From the NCBI GenBank assembly GCA_030589895.1, contig JAUUZQ010000034.1:1-34871 (forward strand): a DNA stretch of 34,871 nucleotides. Reading direction: 5' to 3'. Positions 1-8,046 of this stretch are shown piece after piece; position 1 is the first letter of the stretch; each line of letters opens with the position of its first letter. The notes below the pieces were generated by a model, which was not told the DNA's origin, did not search any database, and saw nothing but the letters and a program-made list of their open reading frames with translations. This DNA is from Bacteroidales bacterium (GTDB lineage: Bacteria; Bacteroidota; Bacteroidia; Bacteroidales; GCA-2748055). A program made the translations under genes and the position numbers.

Positions 1-9
1 AAAGAGAGT

Positions 10-360
10 ATGAAATTTTTACAAACTGCAATTCACGAAATCGAGACCGGAGCTGAATTAGAGAAGATCATTAACGAAAATGAGAATGTAATGGTATGCT
101 GTGGCCGTATGGGTCCCATGTGTATTCCTGTATATGATGATATGGAAGAGTTGGAAGAAGAAAGAACAAATGTGAAATTTTATAGCATGTCATTTGATAC
201 TCCTGAGGCAGTAGTTATTAGAAATGCGCCTGAATGTCGCGGTTTCATGGGTCTCCCATTTACCATGTATTATAAAAACGGACAAGTTGCAAAAGCTACT
301 TCCAGCATTCAAAACAAACAACAGATTACATCGATACTTGACGAAGAATTTGGAGCATAG
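10..360 (+). CDS. Atypical thioredoxin-like protein
   Basis: A 116-residue thioredoxin-fold protein, the usual length for a stand-alone thioredoxin. The active-site region after the first strand (VMVCC, then GRMGPMC) has Cys30, Cys31 and Cys38, so the spacing is CX6C instead of the canonical WCGPC. A later GLPFTMYYKNG segment carries the cis-proline that normally precedes the substrate-binding strand. There is no signal peptide, so it should be cytoplasmic. It lies 76 bp upstream of a thioredoxin reductase gene on the same strand, which suggests it is that enzyme's partner. The function as a disulfide reductant is inferred from fold and neighbour; the altered active site means redox potential or partner may differ. 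Only 9 bases precede the ATG in the window, so upstream context is unseen. Confidence 0.75.
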   Translation: MKFLQTAIHEIETGAELEKIINENENVMVCCGRMGPMCIPVYDDMEELEEERTNVKFYSMSFDTPEAVVIRNAPECRGFMGLPFTMYYKNGQVAKATSSIQNKQQITSILDEEFGA

Positions 361-436
361 GAAGCAAGATAATAGTAAAAAGACGAAAGTAGGAAAAGTA
401 AATTTTGCTGAAAAGAAAAGCTAATTAAACAAGCAG

Positions 437-1357
437 ATGGAAGAGAAATTTGATGTGATAATTATAGGTGCAGGTGCAGCCGGACTATCGGCTGGCATCT
501 ACACTTCACGTGCCAAGCTAAGTACAGTTATACTGAATGAAGGAGTTGTTGGCGGACAGATGATCCTCACAGAAGAGGTGGCCAACTATCCAGGTGTTGA
601 AAGTACAAAGGGATATTCACTGGCAAATACCATGAAGGTACAGGCTAAAAGTTTTGGTTGTAAGATAAAATCTAACATCAAAATTGTAGAATATAACTTA
701 GAAGGAGATGAGAAATCTGTCACATTGGAAGATGGAAGGAAGTTTCAGGCAAAAGCAGTTATACTGGCACCAGGCGGAAGACCACGACCTCTGAATATTC
801 CTGGAGAAGATAAATTCAAAGGGAGTGGCATATCATATTGCGCTACATGTGATGGAGATTTCTTTGAAGGAAAAGAGATTATCGTTGTGGGTGGTGGAAA
901 CTCTGCGCTGGAAGAAGCTGTAACACTTACAAATTTTGCCAGCAAAGTGACTATTGTTCATCAATTTGACCATTTTCAAGCCTTCGAACACGCAGTTGAG
1001 CAAGCAAAGAAGAATCCGAAAATTGAGTTTCTGCTGGAATCAGAATTGAGAGAATTCATTGGTGATGAAAACTTGAAGAAAGTGACCATTGAAAATATGG
1101 CTACTGGAGAGATGTCGGAAATGAATATTGATGGAGTATTCATCTTTGCCGGCTACCTTCCAAATACAGAACCACTTACTGAATTTATTCAACTCAGTGA
1201 CCGCAAAGAGATCGTAACGGATTCTGATATGCTTACCAATATTCCGGGAGTTTTTGCAGCAGGCGACTGTGTGGTGAAAAAATACCGGCAGGTAACTACT
1301 GCTGTAGCTGATGGAACCATAGCAGCGCTTAGTGCGGCCGAGAGTATTCGAAGTTAG
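437..1357 (+). CDS. trxB: Thioredoxin reductase-like flavoprotein
   Basis: A 306-residue low-molecular-weight thioredoxin reductase. It shows the FAD-binding GAGAAG (residues 11-16), the redox CATC (Cys135, Cys138), the nucleotide-binding GGGNSA (152-157) and a C-terminal GVFAAGDC FAD motif. The reaction would be electron transfer from a pyridine nucleotide through FAD and the CxxC to thioredoxin. The segment that in NADPH-specific enzymes reads HRRxxxR is here HQFDHFQAFEH (175-185) with no arginine, so NADPH specificity is doubtful; NADH is a possible donor, and another electron donor cannot be excluded. It probably forms a two-gene unit with the upstream thioredoxin-like gene. Confidence 0.93.
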   Translation: MEEKFDVIIIGAGAAGLSAGIYTSRAKLSTVILNEGVVGGQMILTEEVANYPGVESTKGYSLANTMKVQAKSFGCKIKSNIKIVEYNLEGDEKSVTLEDGRKFQAKAVILAPGGRPRPLNIPGEDKFKGSGISYCATCDGDFFEGKEIIVVGGGNSALEEAVTLTNFASKVTIVHQFDHFQAFEHAVEQAKKNPKIEFLLESELREFIGDENLKKVTIENMATGEMSEMNIDGVFIFAGYLPNTEPLTEFIQLSDRKEIVTDSDMLTNIPGVFAAGDCVVKKYRQVTTAVADGTIAALSAAESIRS

Positions 1358-1521
1358 GAAGTGGAGGATGAAAGAATAAATAAAAAACCAAATTAACGAA
1401 AACTCCAGGAGGTCAAAATTAAATGAAACGAGCATGTAAATTTATCATTCTAATTTCCACACGAGGGAATGATTAAATTTCATGAGAGTTCCATGTGGCA
1501 ACTAAAATCAGTTATAAACAC

Positions 1522-2472
1522 ATGAAAGATAAAATTAAATATTTCCCCATAACAGCATTTTCAATCGTTATGGGATTAAGCGGGCTTGCCATTGTATTCA
1601 GTAAGTTTTATCACATGCAATGGTTGCCAAAATTTTTATATGATGGCCTATTGTTTTTTACATTCGGTCTTTTTTTACTCTTTACATTCTTGTACGGATT
1701 GAAAGCAATCAGGCATTTCGATGAAGTAAAGGCAGATTTTAACCATCGGATAAAGATCAACTTTTTCTCAGCTATCTCTATCTCATTCTTATTAATGTCT
1801 CTTGCTTTTTCAGCATTTTGGCCATTTCTTTCCATGCTATTCTGGTGGGTTGGGGTTATTTCTCATACAATATTAATGCTCCATACAATCAAATTCTGGA
1901 TACAGCATAATTTTGAAATTCATTTTATGAACCCGGCCTGGTTTATTCCTGTTGTGGGGAATATGCTGGTACCTGTTGCAGGTGTAGACTTTATGCCAAA
2001 TGCTTTTTCATTTGCATATTTTGCCATTGGATTCTTTTTCTGGATTATTCTATTTGTAATTTTCCTTAACAGAGCCATATTTCATCACCAGTTACCACAG
2101 CGATTTATTCCAACACTTTTTATTTTAATAGCTCCTCCGGCAATTGGATTTATAGCATATATGCGTATAGCACAAAGCTGGGATGCGTTTGCCTTATTCT
2201 TGCTATTTGTAGCATATTTCTTTGTTGCCCTGCTGCTATTCTTATATAAAAGTTTTAAGAAACTGGAGTTTTTTATTTCATGGTGGGCATTCACATTCCC
2301 ATTAACAGCCATCACTGTAGCCTCTGTCGTGGCATACCAAATTTCCCATGAAATGATATATAAATACCTGGCATTTATACTATTAACAATGACCATCATT
2401 ACATTCTTCATAGTAAGTTGGAAAACAGTTGGTAAAATACGAGATGGAGAGATTTGCATTGAGGAAGAGTAG
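1522..2472 (+). CDS. TDT/SLAC1-type transporter
   Basis: An integral membrane protein of about 316 residues with roughly ten hydrophobic helices. The N-terminal KYFPITAFSIVMGLSGLAI segment is typical of the tellurite-resistance/dicarboxylate transporter (TDT) family, which includes TehA, C4-dicarboxylate carriers and plant SLAC1 anion channels. The substrate cannot be read from sequence; anions such as dicarboxylates or sulfite are family precedents. I chose the ATG at 1522 because it begins right before the conserved first helix; an in-frame GTG at 1495 would add nine residues. The preceding 160 bases hold no gene. Confidence 0.8.
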   Translation: MKDKIKYFPITAFSIVMGLSGLAIVFSKFYHMQWLPKFLYDGLLFFTFGLFLLFTFLYGLKAIRHFDEVKADFNHRIKINFFSAISISFLLMSLAFSAFWPFLSMLFWWVGVISHTILMLHTIKFWIQHNFEIHFMNPAWFIPVVGNMLVPVAGVDFMPNAFSFAYFAIGFFFWIILFVIFLNRAIFHHQLPQRFIPTLFILIAPPAIGFIAYMRIAQSWDAFALFLLFVAYFFVALLLFLYKSFKKLEFFISWWAFTFPLTAITVASVVAYQISHEMIYKYLAFILLTMTIITFFIVSWKTVGKIRDGEICIEEE

Positions 2473-2480
2473 GTGACGGG

Positions 2481-2498
2481 TCCCGATAGCTATCGGGA
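2481..2498. repeat. 18-bp perfect palindrome
   Basis: TCCCGATAGCTATCGGGA is fully self-complementary and lies 8 bases after the transporter stop codon. There is no T-run after it, so a simple intrinsic terminator is unlikely. It may be a dispersed intergenic palindrome or a transcript-end stabiliser; this is inference. Confidence 0.6.
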
Positions 2499-2529
2499 GT
2501 AAAACGATTAATTAGAAAAACGAAATAAA

Positions 2530-3036
2530 ATGAAAAATAAAATTACAGCAACTGTATCAATCATATTTGGTATTATTATTGGAATCGTTTTTTCCGGTAT
2601 AGTTATTAGTATCTCATCAGGTGAGATGATGGTAAAGGAGTTCAAGAGTCCTTACGATTTTGATAAAACAGTTGAGGTTATGGCGGCTCAAATAAACGGA
2701 AAACCAGGATGGCATGTCACAGACATCATTGACCAAAATAAAGAAGTAAGTGAAAACGGTGGATCCCCCATTGGAAATTACAAAATTATTAAATACTGCC
2801 ATGGTGCATATTCTTCTCAGGTGCTTATCAAAGATGATCTGAAGCAAATGGGAAACATGATGCCAAAGACTTTTGCGGTATACGAAAAGACGAATGGCCA
2901 GGTATTTGTATCCACAATGAACGGAGCAGTAATGGGTAAAATATTTGGTGGTGAATTCGAAAAGATTATCGAAGAAGTATCTCTTGAAGTAGAAGATATG
3001 ATGCGTTTCATAAATCTGAAATATACTTTGTTTTAG
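2530..3036 (+). CDS. Membrane-anchored DUF302 protein
   Basis: A 168-residue protein with an N-terminal hydrophobic segment (about residues 7-30) followed by a DUF302 domain. Family landmarks are FDKTVEVMAAQI, the GWHVTDIIDQNKEV stretch, the KIIKYCHGAYSSQVL strand and the MPKTFAVYEKTNGQVFVSTMN end. DUF302 proteins are small alpha/beta proteins of unsettled function, often found next to sulfur- or redox-related genes. The single anchor places the domain outside the cytoplasmic membrane, or it could be a cleaved signal. The start ATG at 2530 is the only reasonable one. Confidence 0.82.
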   Translation: MKNKITATVSIIFGIIIGIVFSGIVISISSGEMMVKEFKSPYDFDKTVEVMAAQINGKPGWHVTDIIDQNKEVSENGGSPIGNYKIIKYCHGAYSSQVLIKDDLKQMGNMMPKTFAVYEKTNGQVFVSTMNGAVMGKIFGGEFEKIIEEVSLEVEDMMRFINLKYTLF

Positions 3037-3151
3037 GAAGAATTCAGAGCTCAGAAGATCGAGCGAAGTCTGAGAGAAGCGCAAAGCACAGAGCAGTAAT
3101 AAATATCGTAACTTCGAAGAGAGATCTGTTGGATTTATTAAAAACAATCAA

Positions 3152-3703
3152 ATGATGAAAGCAAAAAAATATTCCTTAAAAGCAGCCGCACTTATTCTGG
3201 TGATATGGTTCTCTTTTGCTTGTGAGGGTTTGGATAAACTAACACAGTTTCATCTTAATTACAATGAAACAATTACCATTCCTGCGGTAATTGGATTAAA
3301 TCTCCCCTTTAACATATTAACTCCTGCCATAAAAACGGATACTGAGGAGGTTCTTGAGCTTAATGATACACATAAGAATCTCATTGAAGAGGTGAACCTG
3401 GTGGAATTGAATCTGGATATCATTGATCCGTCTGATTCTGATTTTGGTTTCCTGAAATCAATAGAGATTTATATTGAATCCGACAATGAAGCTGAAGTTC
3501 TTATAGCCTGGAAAGATGATATTGACAATACCATCGGTTCAACATTGGTCCTCGAAGTTTCAGATGAAGACCTGACTCGTTTTATCATTGAGGATAGTTT
3601 TTCTCTCAAAGTCACTACAGTTACAGATGAAATCCCACTTACTGATCACGAAATTGAGATCCAATCACGATTTTTTGTGAATGCCAGTATTTTGGGGATT
3701 TAA
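3152..3703 (+). CDS. Hypothetical lipoprotein
   Basis: A 183-residue protein with a lipoprotein signal: a lysine-rich start, a hydrophobic stretch ALILVIWFSFA and a cysteine at the lipobox (FSFAC, Cys24). The mature part is acidic and predicted to be mostly beta strands, with several Asp/Glu-rich turns. I do not recognise a family or function. The gene begins with two consecutive ATG codons (3152 and 3155). Its stop overlaps by 4 bases the end of a truncated minus-strand reading frame (3700-3803). Confidence 0.7.
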   Translation: MMKAKKYSLKAAALILVIWFSFACEGLDKLTQFHLNYNETITIPAVIGLNLPFNILTPAIKTDTEEVLELNDTHKNLIEEVNLVELNLDIIDPSDSDFGFLKSIEIYIESDNEAEVLIAWKDDIDNTIGSTLVLEVSDEDLTRFIIEDSFSLKVTTVTDEIPLTDHEIEIQSRFFVNASILGI

Positions 3704-3803
3704 ACAGAATTCTGAAGCGCAGATCCCACACGATCCATGATATTATCAACTTGAGATTTACTCTCAAAACCGATAATCATCATATCAACACTTCCCAGTC
3801 CGA
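3700..3803 (-). pseudogene. 3' scrap of a possible aldo/keto reductase gene
   Basis: Reading the minus strand from the junction at about 3803 gives GLGSVDMMIIGFESKSQVDN and a tail ending SALQNSV plus stop. The pattern (small residue, VD, hydrophobic strand, GF, then a QVDNIM helix) resembles the C-terminal end of aldo/keto reductases. The coding signal stops exactly where transposase sequence begins, so the rest of the gene appears to have been removed by the insertion or a later deletion. The family call is tentative because only about 34 residues remain. Confidence 0.4.
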
Positions 3804-4023
3804 GCTCAGAATAAAAGAGCATAAACTGTACCTGAGATCCGATCGTTCTTCGTGTACTAGTTTTAAGACCAATCAGTTCCGATTGTTCCTGCACTCAATG
3901 GCATATATAATACTACATACATTTCAAAAGGAAACCTTAAGGGGAACCGAATTTGCCAATGCAAATTTTGATACCATACAAAAGAAGATTATCAAGACAG
4001 CAGCATGGGTGAGAGAGTTGAAA
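3802..4023 (+). mobile_element. IS1380-type transposase remnant, copy 1
   Basis: The plus strand encodes the C-terminal part of an IS1380-family DDE transposase: LRIKEHKLYLRSDRSSC, an NQFRLFLHSMAYIIL helix, GTEFANANFDTIQKKI and AAWVRELK. The catalytic domain is absent and no terminal inverted repeat was seen. The left edge at 3802 is internal to the transposase gene, so this is a fragment and not an element end. Bases 3802-3983 match 4967-5148 with 4 mismatches and no gaps. After about 4023 the frame runs into unrelated sequence. Confidence 0.8.
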
Positions 4024-4056
4024 ATCCCTGATTTTGAAATTTATGAATTAATCAGG

Positions 4057-4479
4057 CTAGAAAAGAAATCCATGTTTCTTTGATACATATTCTTCTTCAT
4101 ACGCCTCTTTGTCCCCAAAAGGTACAAATTCAGCATGGTGTTCCTGATCTTTGAAAGTATCACTATTTTCATGTTTAATGCCGCACCAGAACGCCTCCGT
4201 TTCAGCAAAAATTTCCACCCAATATTTTACTATTCCATTGGCATAACCACAAAATACACAATAGTATTTTTGGAGCCAGCTGAGGTAGGGAAGCTTATGT
4301 CGGTCAATTTTAATGTATTCTTTTCTCTTAATAATTGGTATTCTGTATAAAGGGAAAGCGATTCTATGATAAAGCTCTATCCAAATATCAAGAATGATAA
4401 TTGGAATAACAGCCAGGGTAATAAAGGGCATTGCAGGCATGTGTCTCAGGAACCTGTTTTTTCGGGTCATGTATTTCAT
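4057..4479 (-). CDS. Small membrane protein with CxxC
   Basis: A 140-residue protein with one or two hydrophobic helices near the N-terminus (FITLAVIPIIILDIWIELYH), then a conserved-looking segment YYCVFCGYANGIVKYWVE with a CxxC, and a third cysteine in EAFWCGIKHE. The tail is charged. It resembles uncharacterised proteins whose CxxC could bind metal or be redox-active, but I cannot assign a function. Start at 4479 (ATG); a second in-frame ATG lies at 4470. It survives intact between two transposase fragments, so the rearrangement spared it. Confidence 0.65.
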   Translation of the reverse strand: MKYMTRKNRFLRHMPAMPFITLAVIPIIILDIWIELYHRIAFPLYRIPIIKRKEYIKIDRHKLPYLSWLQKYYCVFCGYANGIVKYWVEIFAETEAFWCGIKHENSDTFKDQEHHAEFVPFGDKEAYEEEYVSKKHGFLF

Positions 4480-4730
4480 TGCAGAGAGATTAAATTAGAA
4501 TGTGAAAATAGTAAAATTTCTGAAAAGGAGGATATGTTGTTAAAACAATAATTGAAGCGATTTAAAACCAACGCATCTCGCTTCACTCGATGCTGGTTTT
4601 TCATTTTTACTTTGACAATATGAGGCTTTACAATACACCTTTTTAGAGGAATATTCAGATTATAAGTAAATCATGCTTATCATGATGATTGTGCTAAATC
4701 CCCCATGATATATTCCACCAGATTCCTATC
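4480..4730. other. Intergenic region, no gene seen
   Basis: About 250 bases upstream of the minus-strand CxxC protein. I see no coding pattern; it contains the hairpin at 4564-4601 and an AT-rich stretch that may hold the promoter of the minus-strand gene. The rest probably derives from the edge of the decayed IS element. Confidence 0.5.
4564..4601. terminator. Hairpin with T-run, possible terminator
   Basis: AAAACCA-AC-GCATC pairs with GATGC-TGGTTTT around an 11-base loop, with a two-base bulge in the left arm. Ts follow on the plus strand and the minus strand also ends in Ts, so it could work in either direction. No gene clearly ends here; it may be left over from the rearranged IS region. 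Confidence 0.4.
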
Positions 4731-5148
4731 ATTCATCAACTTTTTCCAGTATCCGATAAACGAGTTGAACTCAGTTTCACCGGTGACCAGATCAGCAGCG
4801 ATGGCGGCCTGTTATTACTTCGGGAAGTTGGGCAAAACCAGAAAAGGTGGTTGTAAAGATTAAAGTCTCTGACCAGGGAACCAATATCCGCTACATTGTT
4901 ACCAACATGGTAAAATTTAAGGCAAGAGCATTATATGAAAAGAATTACTGTGCAAGGTGTGCCATGGAGCTCAGAATAAAAGAGCATAAACTGTACCTGA
5001 GATCAGATTGTTCTTCGTGTACTAGTTTTAAGGCCAATCAGTTCCGATTGTTCCTGCACTCAATGGCATATATAATACTACATACATTTCAAAAGGAAAC
5101 CTTAAGGGGAACCGAATTTGCCAATGCAAGTTTTGATACCATACAAAA
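4731..5148 (+). mobile_element. IS1380-type transposase remnant, copy 2
   Basis: The first part (about 4755-4843) encodes an IS1380-type N-terminal segment: DKRVELSFTGDQISSDGG, then LLLLREVGQ, ending in a stop at 4854. Another frame beginning at 4847 continues with VVKIKVSDQGTNIRYIVTN and then the C-terminal RIKEHKLYL block. The catalytic core between them is missing, so the element is dead through internal deletion and frameshift. No good start codon precedes the N-terminal piece. The right edge at 5148 lies 2 bases from the stop codon of the beta-propeller gene. Confidence 0.8.
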
Positions 5149-5150
5149 TT

Positions 5151-6440
5151 TTAGTCTTCTGAAAGATCTGCACAGACCAACTCCTTATCACTTCTCACAT
5201 ATACATGTCCATTTGCAAAAGCAGGATGCGTCCATGTCACCCCAATTCCCCTTCGGTTTAACTGAGCGGTTGTTGGCTCTATTAGTTTTGTCCGGCTGAT
5301 TTCCTGAAATCCCTCAGGTGATAATTTTGAGATAATCAATTGTCCGTGTTCATTGAACATCCAGGTATGTTCCCCATTCTGTATAAAATGAATATTTGCC
5401 CAGCGGTCTTTTTTCACAGCAGTAAGATCTTCCCACACCCTGTCGCCTGTCGCAAATTCAAGACAACGCAACTCCCCATAGCTGTCAACTCCATAAATAT
5501 AATCATCCATTATCACGGGAGTATTCATACAACAGTGCAGGGCATCTGTATTCCTTTCATTTTCTCCTGATCGCTGCCATACTTTTTCTGCTTCAAGAGT
5601 ATTTTGATTCAGCTCAATTAATAAGGAACCATTAAAAAAACTACTCAAAAAAATATGATTCTTGTATAGAACTGGTGTTGCAATCGCCATCTGACTTCTC
5701 TGCACGAAAGGAATAGTCCAAAATACTTTTCCTGTTTCAATATCCAAACCAGCAATATTGTTACCAGTCCAGGCAACTACTACCTGTTTTCCAGCCTGTT
5801 GAATCAAAATTGGAGATGAATATGTAGCCCTGTCATTCATGCTTCTCCATATTTCTTCTCCACTTAGTTTATCAAGAGCTACAATACAAGCATTATCACT
5901 AGCTCCTATCTGTAGGATAATTTTCTCATCAACGATTAATGGTGATGCAGCAATTCCCCAGATCGGCATATGGATGTTAAAATCAGCATTTAGATTCCGT
6001 TTCCATATTACCTTGCCTGAAGCAGCATCAAAACAATGCAAATACCCCATGGCACCCAGAGAATAAGCTTTCGAATTATCTATGATAACAGACGCCCTCG
6101 GACCAGCAGGATATCCAATATTATACTCACAAGCATAAGAAAACGACCAGATTGAGTCACCTGTCATATCATCAAAACAGAGAACCCTCTCCATTTGAAT
6201 TGGCTTCTCTTGTCGATCCGTTACATATACTCTTCCATTTGAAACAGTTGGACCAGAATATCCCGGACCAATAGGAACCCGCCATTTTATCTCAATCTGC
6301 TCACTTTCAAAAAGCTGAACTACTGTTGAATCATTCCATATTCCATCTCGATTTATCCCACGCCAATCCGGCCAATCCTGACTAAAAACCAGCGTAAACT
6401 CGACTAATAAAATAATACTAACTAAAATTAATCGCCTCAT
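5151..6440 (-). CDS. Secreted PQQ-type beta-propeller protein
   Basis: A 429-residue protein with an N-terminal signal peptide (LILVSIILLVEFTLVFSQ) followed by DWPDWRGINRDGIW, the opening of PQQ-like beta-propeller proteins of Bacteroidota and Planctomycetota. Several blades repeat a strand-turn pattern such as GKVIWKRNL, GEEIWRS, GKVFWTIPF and GDRVWEDL. These proteins lack the catalytic signature of quinoprotein dehydrogenases and probably bind partners or ligands in the periplasm or outside. It starts 7 bases after the upstream sulfatase stop, so the two are probably one operon. The C-terminus looks complete although an IS fragment sits 2 bases beyond the stop. Confidence 0.85.
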   Translation of the reverse strand: MRRLILVSIILLVEFTLVFSQDWPDWRGINRDGIWNDSTVVQLFESEQIEIKWRVPIGPGYSGPTVSNGRVYVTDRQEKPIQMERVLCFDDMTGDSIWSFSYACEYNIGYPAGPRASVIIDNSKAYSLGAMGYLHCFDAASGKVIWKRNLNADFNIHMPIWGIAASPLIVDEKIILQIGASDNACIVALDKLSGEEIWRSMNDRATYSSPILIQQAGKQVVVAWTGNNIAGLDIETGKVFWTIPFVQRSQMAIATPVLYKNHIFLSSFFNGSLLIELNQNTLEAEKVWQRSGENERNTDALHCCMNTPVIMDDYIYGVDSYGELRCLEFATGDRVWEDLTAVKKDRWANIHFIQNGEHTWMFNEHGQLIISKLSPEGFQEISRTKLIEPTTAQLNRRGIGVTWTHPAFANGHVYVRSDKELVCADLSED

Positions 6441-6447
6441 AAATTAT

Positions 6448-7860
6448 TTATTTTTTTCTATCCAACTGACTATCAGGAATAACCAACTTGGCCTTATGCT
6501 GCTCCATAACTATCATAATTTCTGCTATTACATCAGGATGATCTTCGGCGATATTGTATTTTTCTGAAGGGTCATGGCCAAGATGGAATAGTAAAGGAGT
6601 CTCGTGCTCGGTTCTGATATGATCTTTGGTATAAACATTCTCAGTAATGAAGTGTGCTTTATACATACCACTGCGCACAGCATAAATCTCTCTTCCCCGA
6701 TAATAGAATATTGTATTCCTCGGACTTGGTTTTTCATCAAGTAGTGTTTGTGTCAAATCCACTCCATCCATTATACGGTCTGAAGGAAATTCAGCCCCTG
6801 TTAGTTTGCACACAGTAGGAAAGATGTCCATAGTGGCCCCCATATCCGTGATAACACCCGGTTGAATCTTTTCAGGCCACCAGAATATTGTTGGTTCACG
6901 CATCCCACCTTCCCAGGTAGTTCCTTTCCCATCTCTGAGTAGTCCTGCTGATCCACCATCCTGCTCAAAAACCAACCACGGACCATTATCCGATGTAAAT
7001 ACTACCATTGTGTTCTCAGCCAAGCCCTCACTACGCAAAGTTTTAATAATCTGTCCAACACTCCAGTCAATCTCCTCAATTACATCTCCATACAAACCCC
7101 TGATACTGGTATCCACAAATTCTTCTGAAGTGAATAGCGGAATATGTGGAAGGTTATGTGCCAGGTAGAGAAAAAATGCTTGGTCCTTATTCTCTTTGAT
7201 AAATTGAATGGATTCTTCAGTATATCGCTTGGTAATTGTTGTCTGAACAGCCGGACGTTCAATGATCTCTTCGTTGCGCATTAAAGGAACATTAAAACTC
7301 AAATATTCAGGATCTTTCAGATCTCCTTTTACCCTGTCCATGTCATTACTGTAGGGAATACCAAAATAAGAATCAAATCCATGGTTGGTTGGCAGGTACT
7401 CAGGCAGGTGTCCAAGATGCCACTTTCCAACGCAAGCCGTAGCATAGCCTACTTCTTTTACCGCCTCAGCAATGGTAATCTCACTATCCTGCAAGCCTCC
7501 AATTGAATTAGGAAACAGGACACGTCTGTTGCCATTCATTCCATTTCGAATAGGCAAACGTCCGGTAATAAGTGCAGCTCTGCTTGGTGTACAAACGCTT
7601 GCTCCTACATAAAAATTGGTCCACTTCTGTCCCTCCTCTGCCATTTGATCAAGATTAGGAGTTCGGATAGTAGGATGACCAAAGGTCCCCAAATCGCCAT
7701 AGCCCAGATCATCACAAAAAATGACTACAATATTTGGTTTTGTATCTTCTTCCTGATTAGCAGTACAGGAAGCCAACATAAGAACCGGGAGAAGTGCCAT
7801 TGGCAGAGATAAAAATCTTCTGAAATTTTTTCTGATTGGAATAATCCGCTGATTTTTCAT
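6448..7860 (-). CDS. Lipoprotein arylsulfatase-type sulfatase
   Basis: A 470-residue sulfatase of the formylglycine type. It has a lipoprotein signal (VLMLASC, Cys32), the N-terminal metal site IVVIFCDDLGYGD (Asp50, Asp51) and the modification motif C-T-P-S-R (90-94), whose cysteine is converted to formylglycine by an anaerobic or aerobic maturase. Further landmarks are GKWHLGH and FTSDNGPW. The family hydrolyses sulfate esters of polysaccharides or other organics; the substrate is not readable here. The lipid anchor and the adjacent beta-propeller and GH172 remnant point to use of sulfated glycans. Confidence 0.92.
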   Translation of the reverse strand: MKNQRIIPIRKNFRRFLSLPMALLPVLMLASCTANQEEDTKPNIVVIFCDDLGYGDLGTFGHPTIRTPNLDQMAEEGQKWTNFYVGASVCTPSRAALITGRLPIRNGMNGNRRVLFPNSIGGLQDSEITIAEAVKEVGYATACVGKWHLGHLPEYLPTNHGFDSYFGIPYSNDMDRVKGDLKDPEYLSFNVPLMRNEEIIERPAVQTTITKRYTEESIQFIKENKDQAFFLYLAHNLPHIPLFTSEEFVDTSIRGLYGDVIEEIDWSVGQIIKTLRSEGLAENTMVVFTSDNGPWLVFEQDGGSAGLLRDGKGTTWEGGMREPTIFWWPEKIQPGVITDMGATMDIFPTVCKLTGAEFPSDRIMDGVDLTQTLLDEKPSPRNTIFYYRGREIYAVRSGMYKAHFITENVYTKDHIRTEHETPLLFHLGHDPSEKYNIAEDHPDVIAEIMIVMEQHKAKLVIPDSQLDRKK

Positions 7861-8046
7861 ATTCTTGTTTCAAATTCTTAAATATTTAATGTGCTACCAC
7901 TTCTCCTGCTATAAATAATCAATAAGCTACAATCCTCTCAGTAGTTCTTTTTATCCCTTGCTTAAAAGGAATGATCACATTAAAATCAGGAACAAATGCT
8001 TCCTGTTCCTCCAATAAATAATACTCTCATAATCAGCTTATCAATT

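Noticed and set aside
2617..3147. Minus-strand frame of 176 residues
   Set aside because: It is antisense to the DUF302 gene and shows no family pattern.
3751..4083. A complete small gene on the plus strand
   Set aside because: Its middle part is transposase C-terminus and both ends are unrelated flanking sequence, so it is a chance fusion at the IS fragment.
4366..4551. Small plus-strand reading frame
   Set aside because: It lies opposite the start of the minus-strand membrane protein and has no coding character or start context of its own.
5151..5299. Extension of transposase frame 4847-5299 as a real gene
   Set aside because: After 5148 the frame runs antisense through the beta-propeller gene, so it is not a protein of its own.
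7988..8010. Terminator hairpin after the GH172 remnant
   Set aside because: AGGAAC and GTTCCT can pair around an 11-base loop, but the loop contains a competing repeat and there is no clear T-run.
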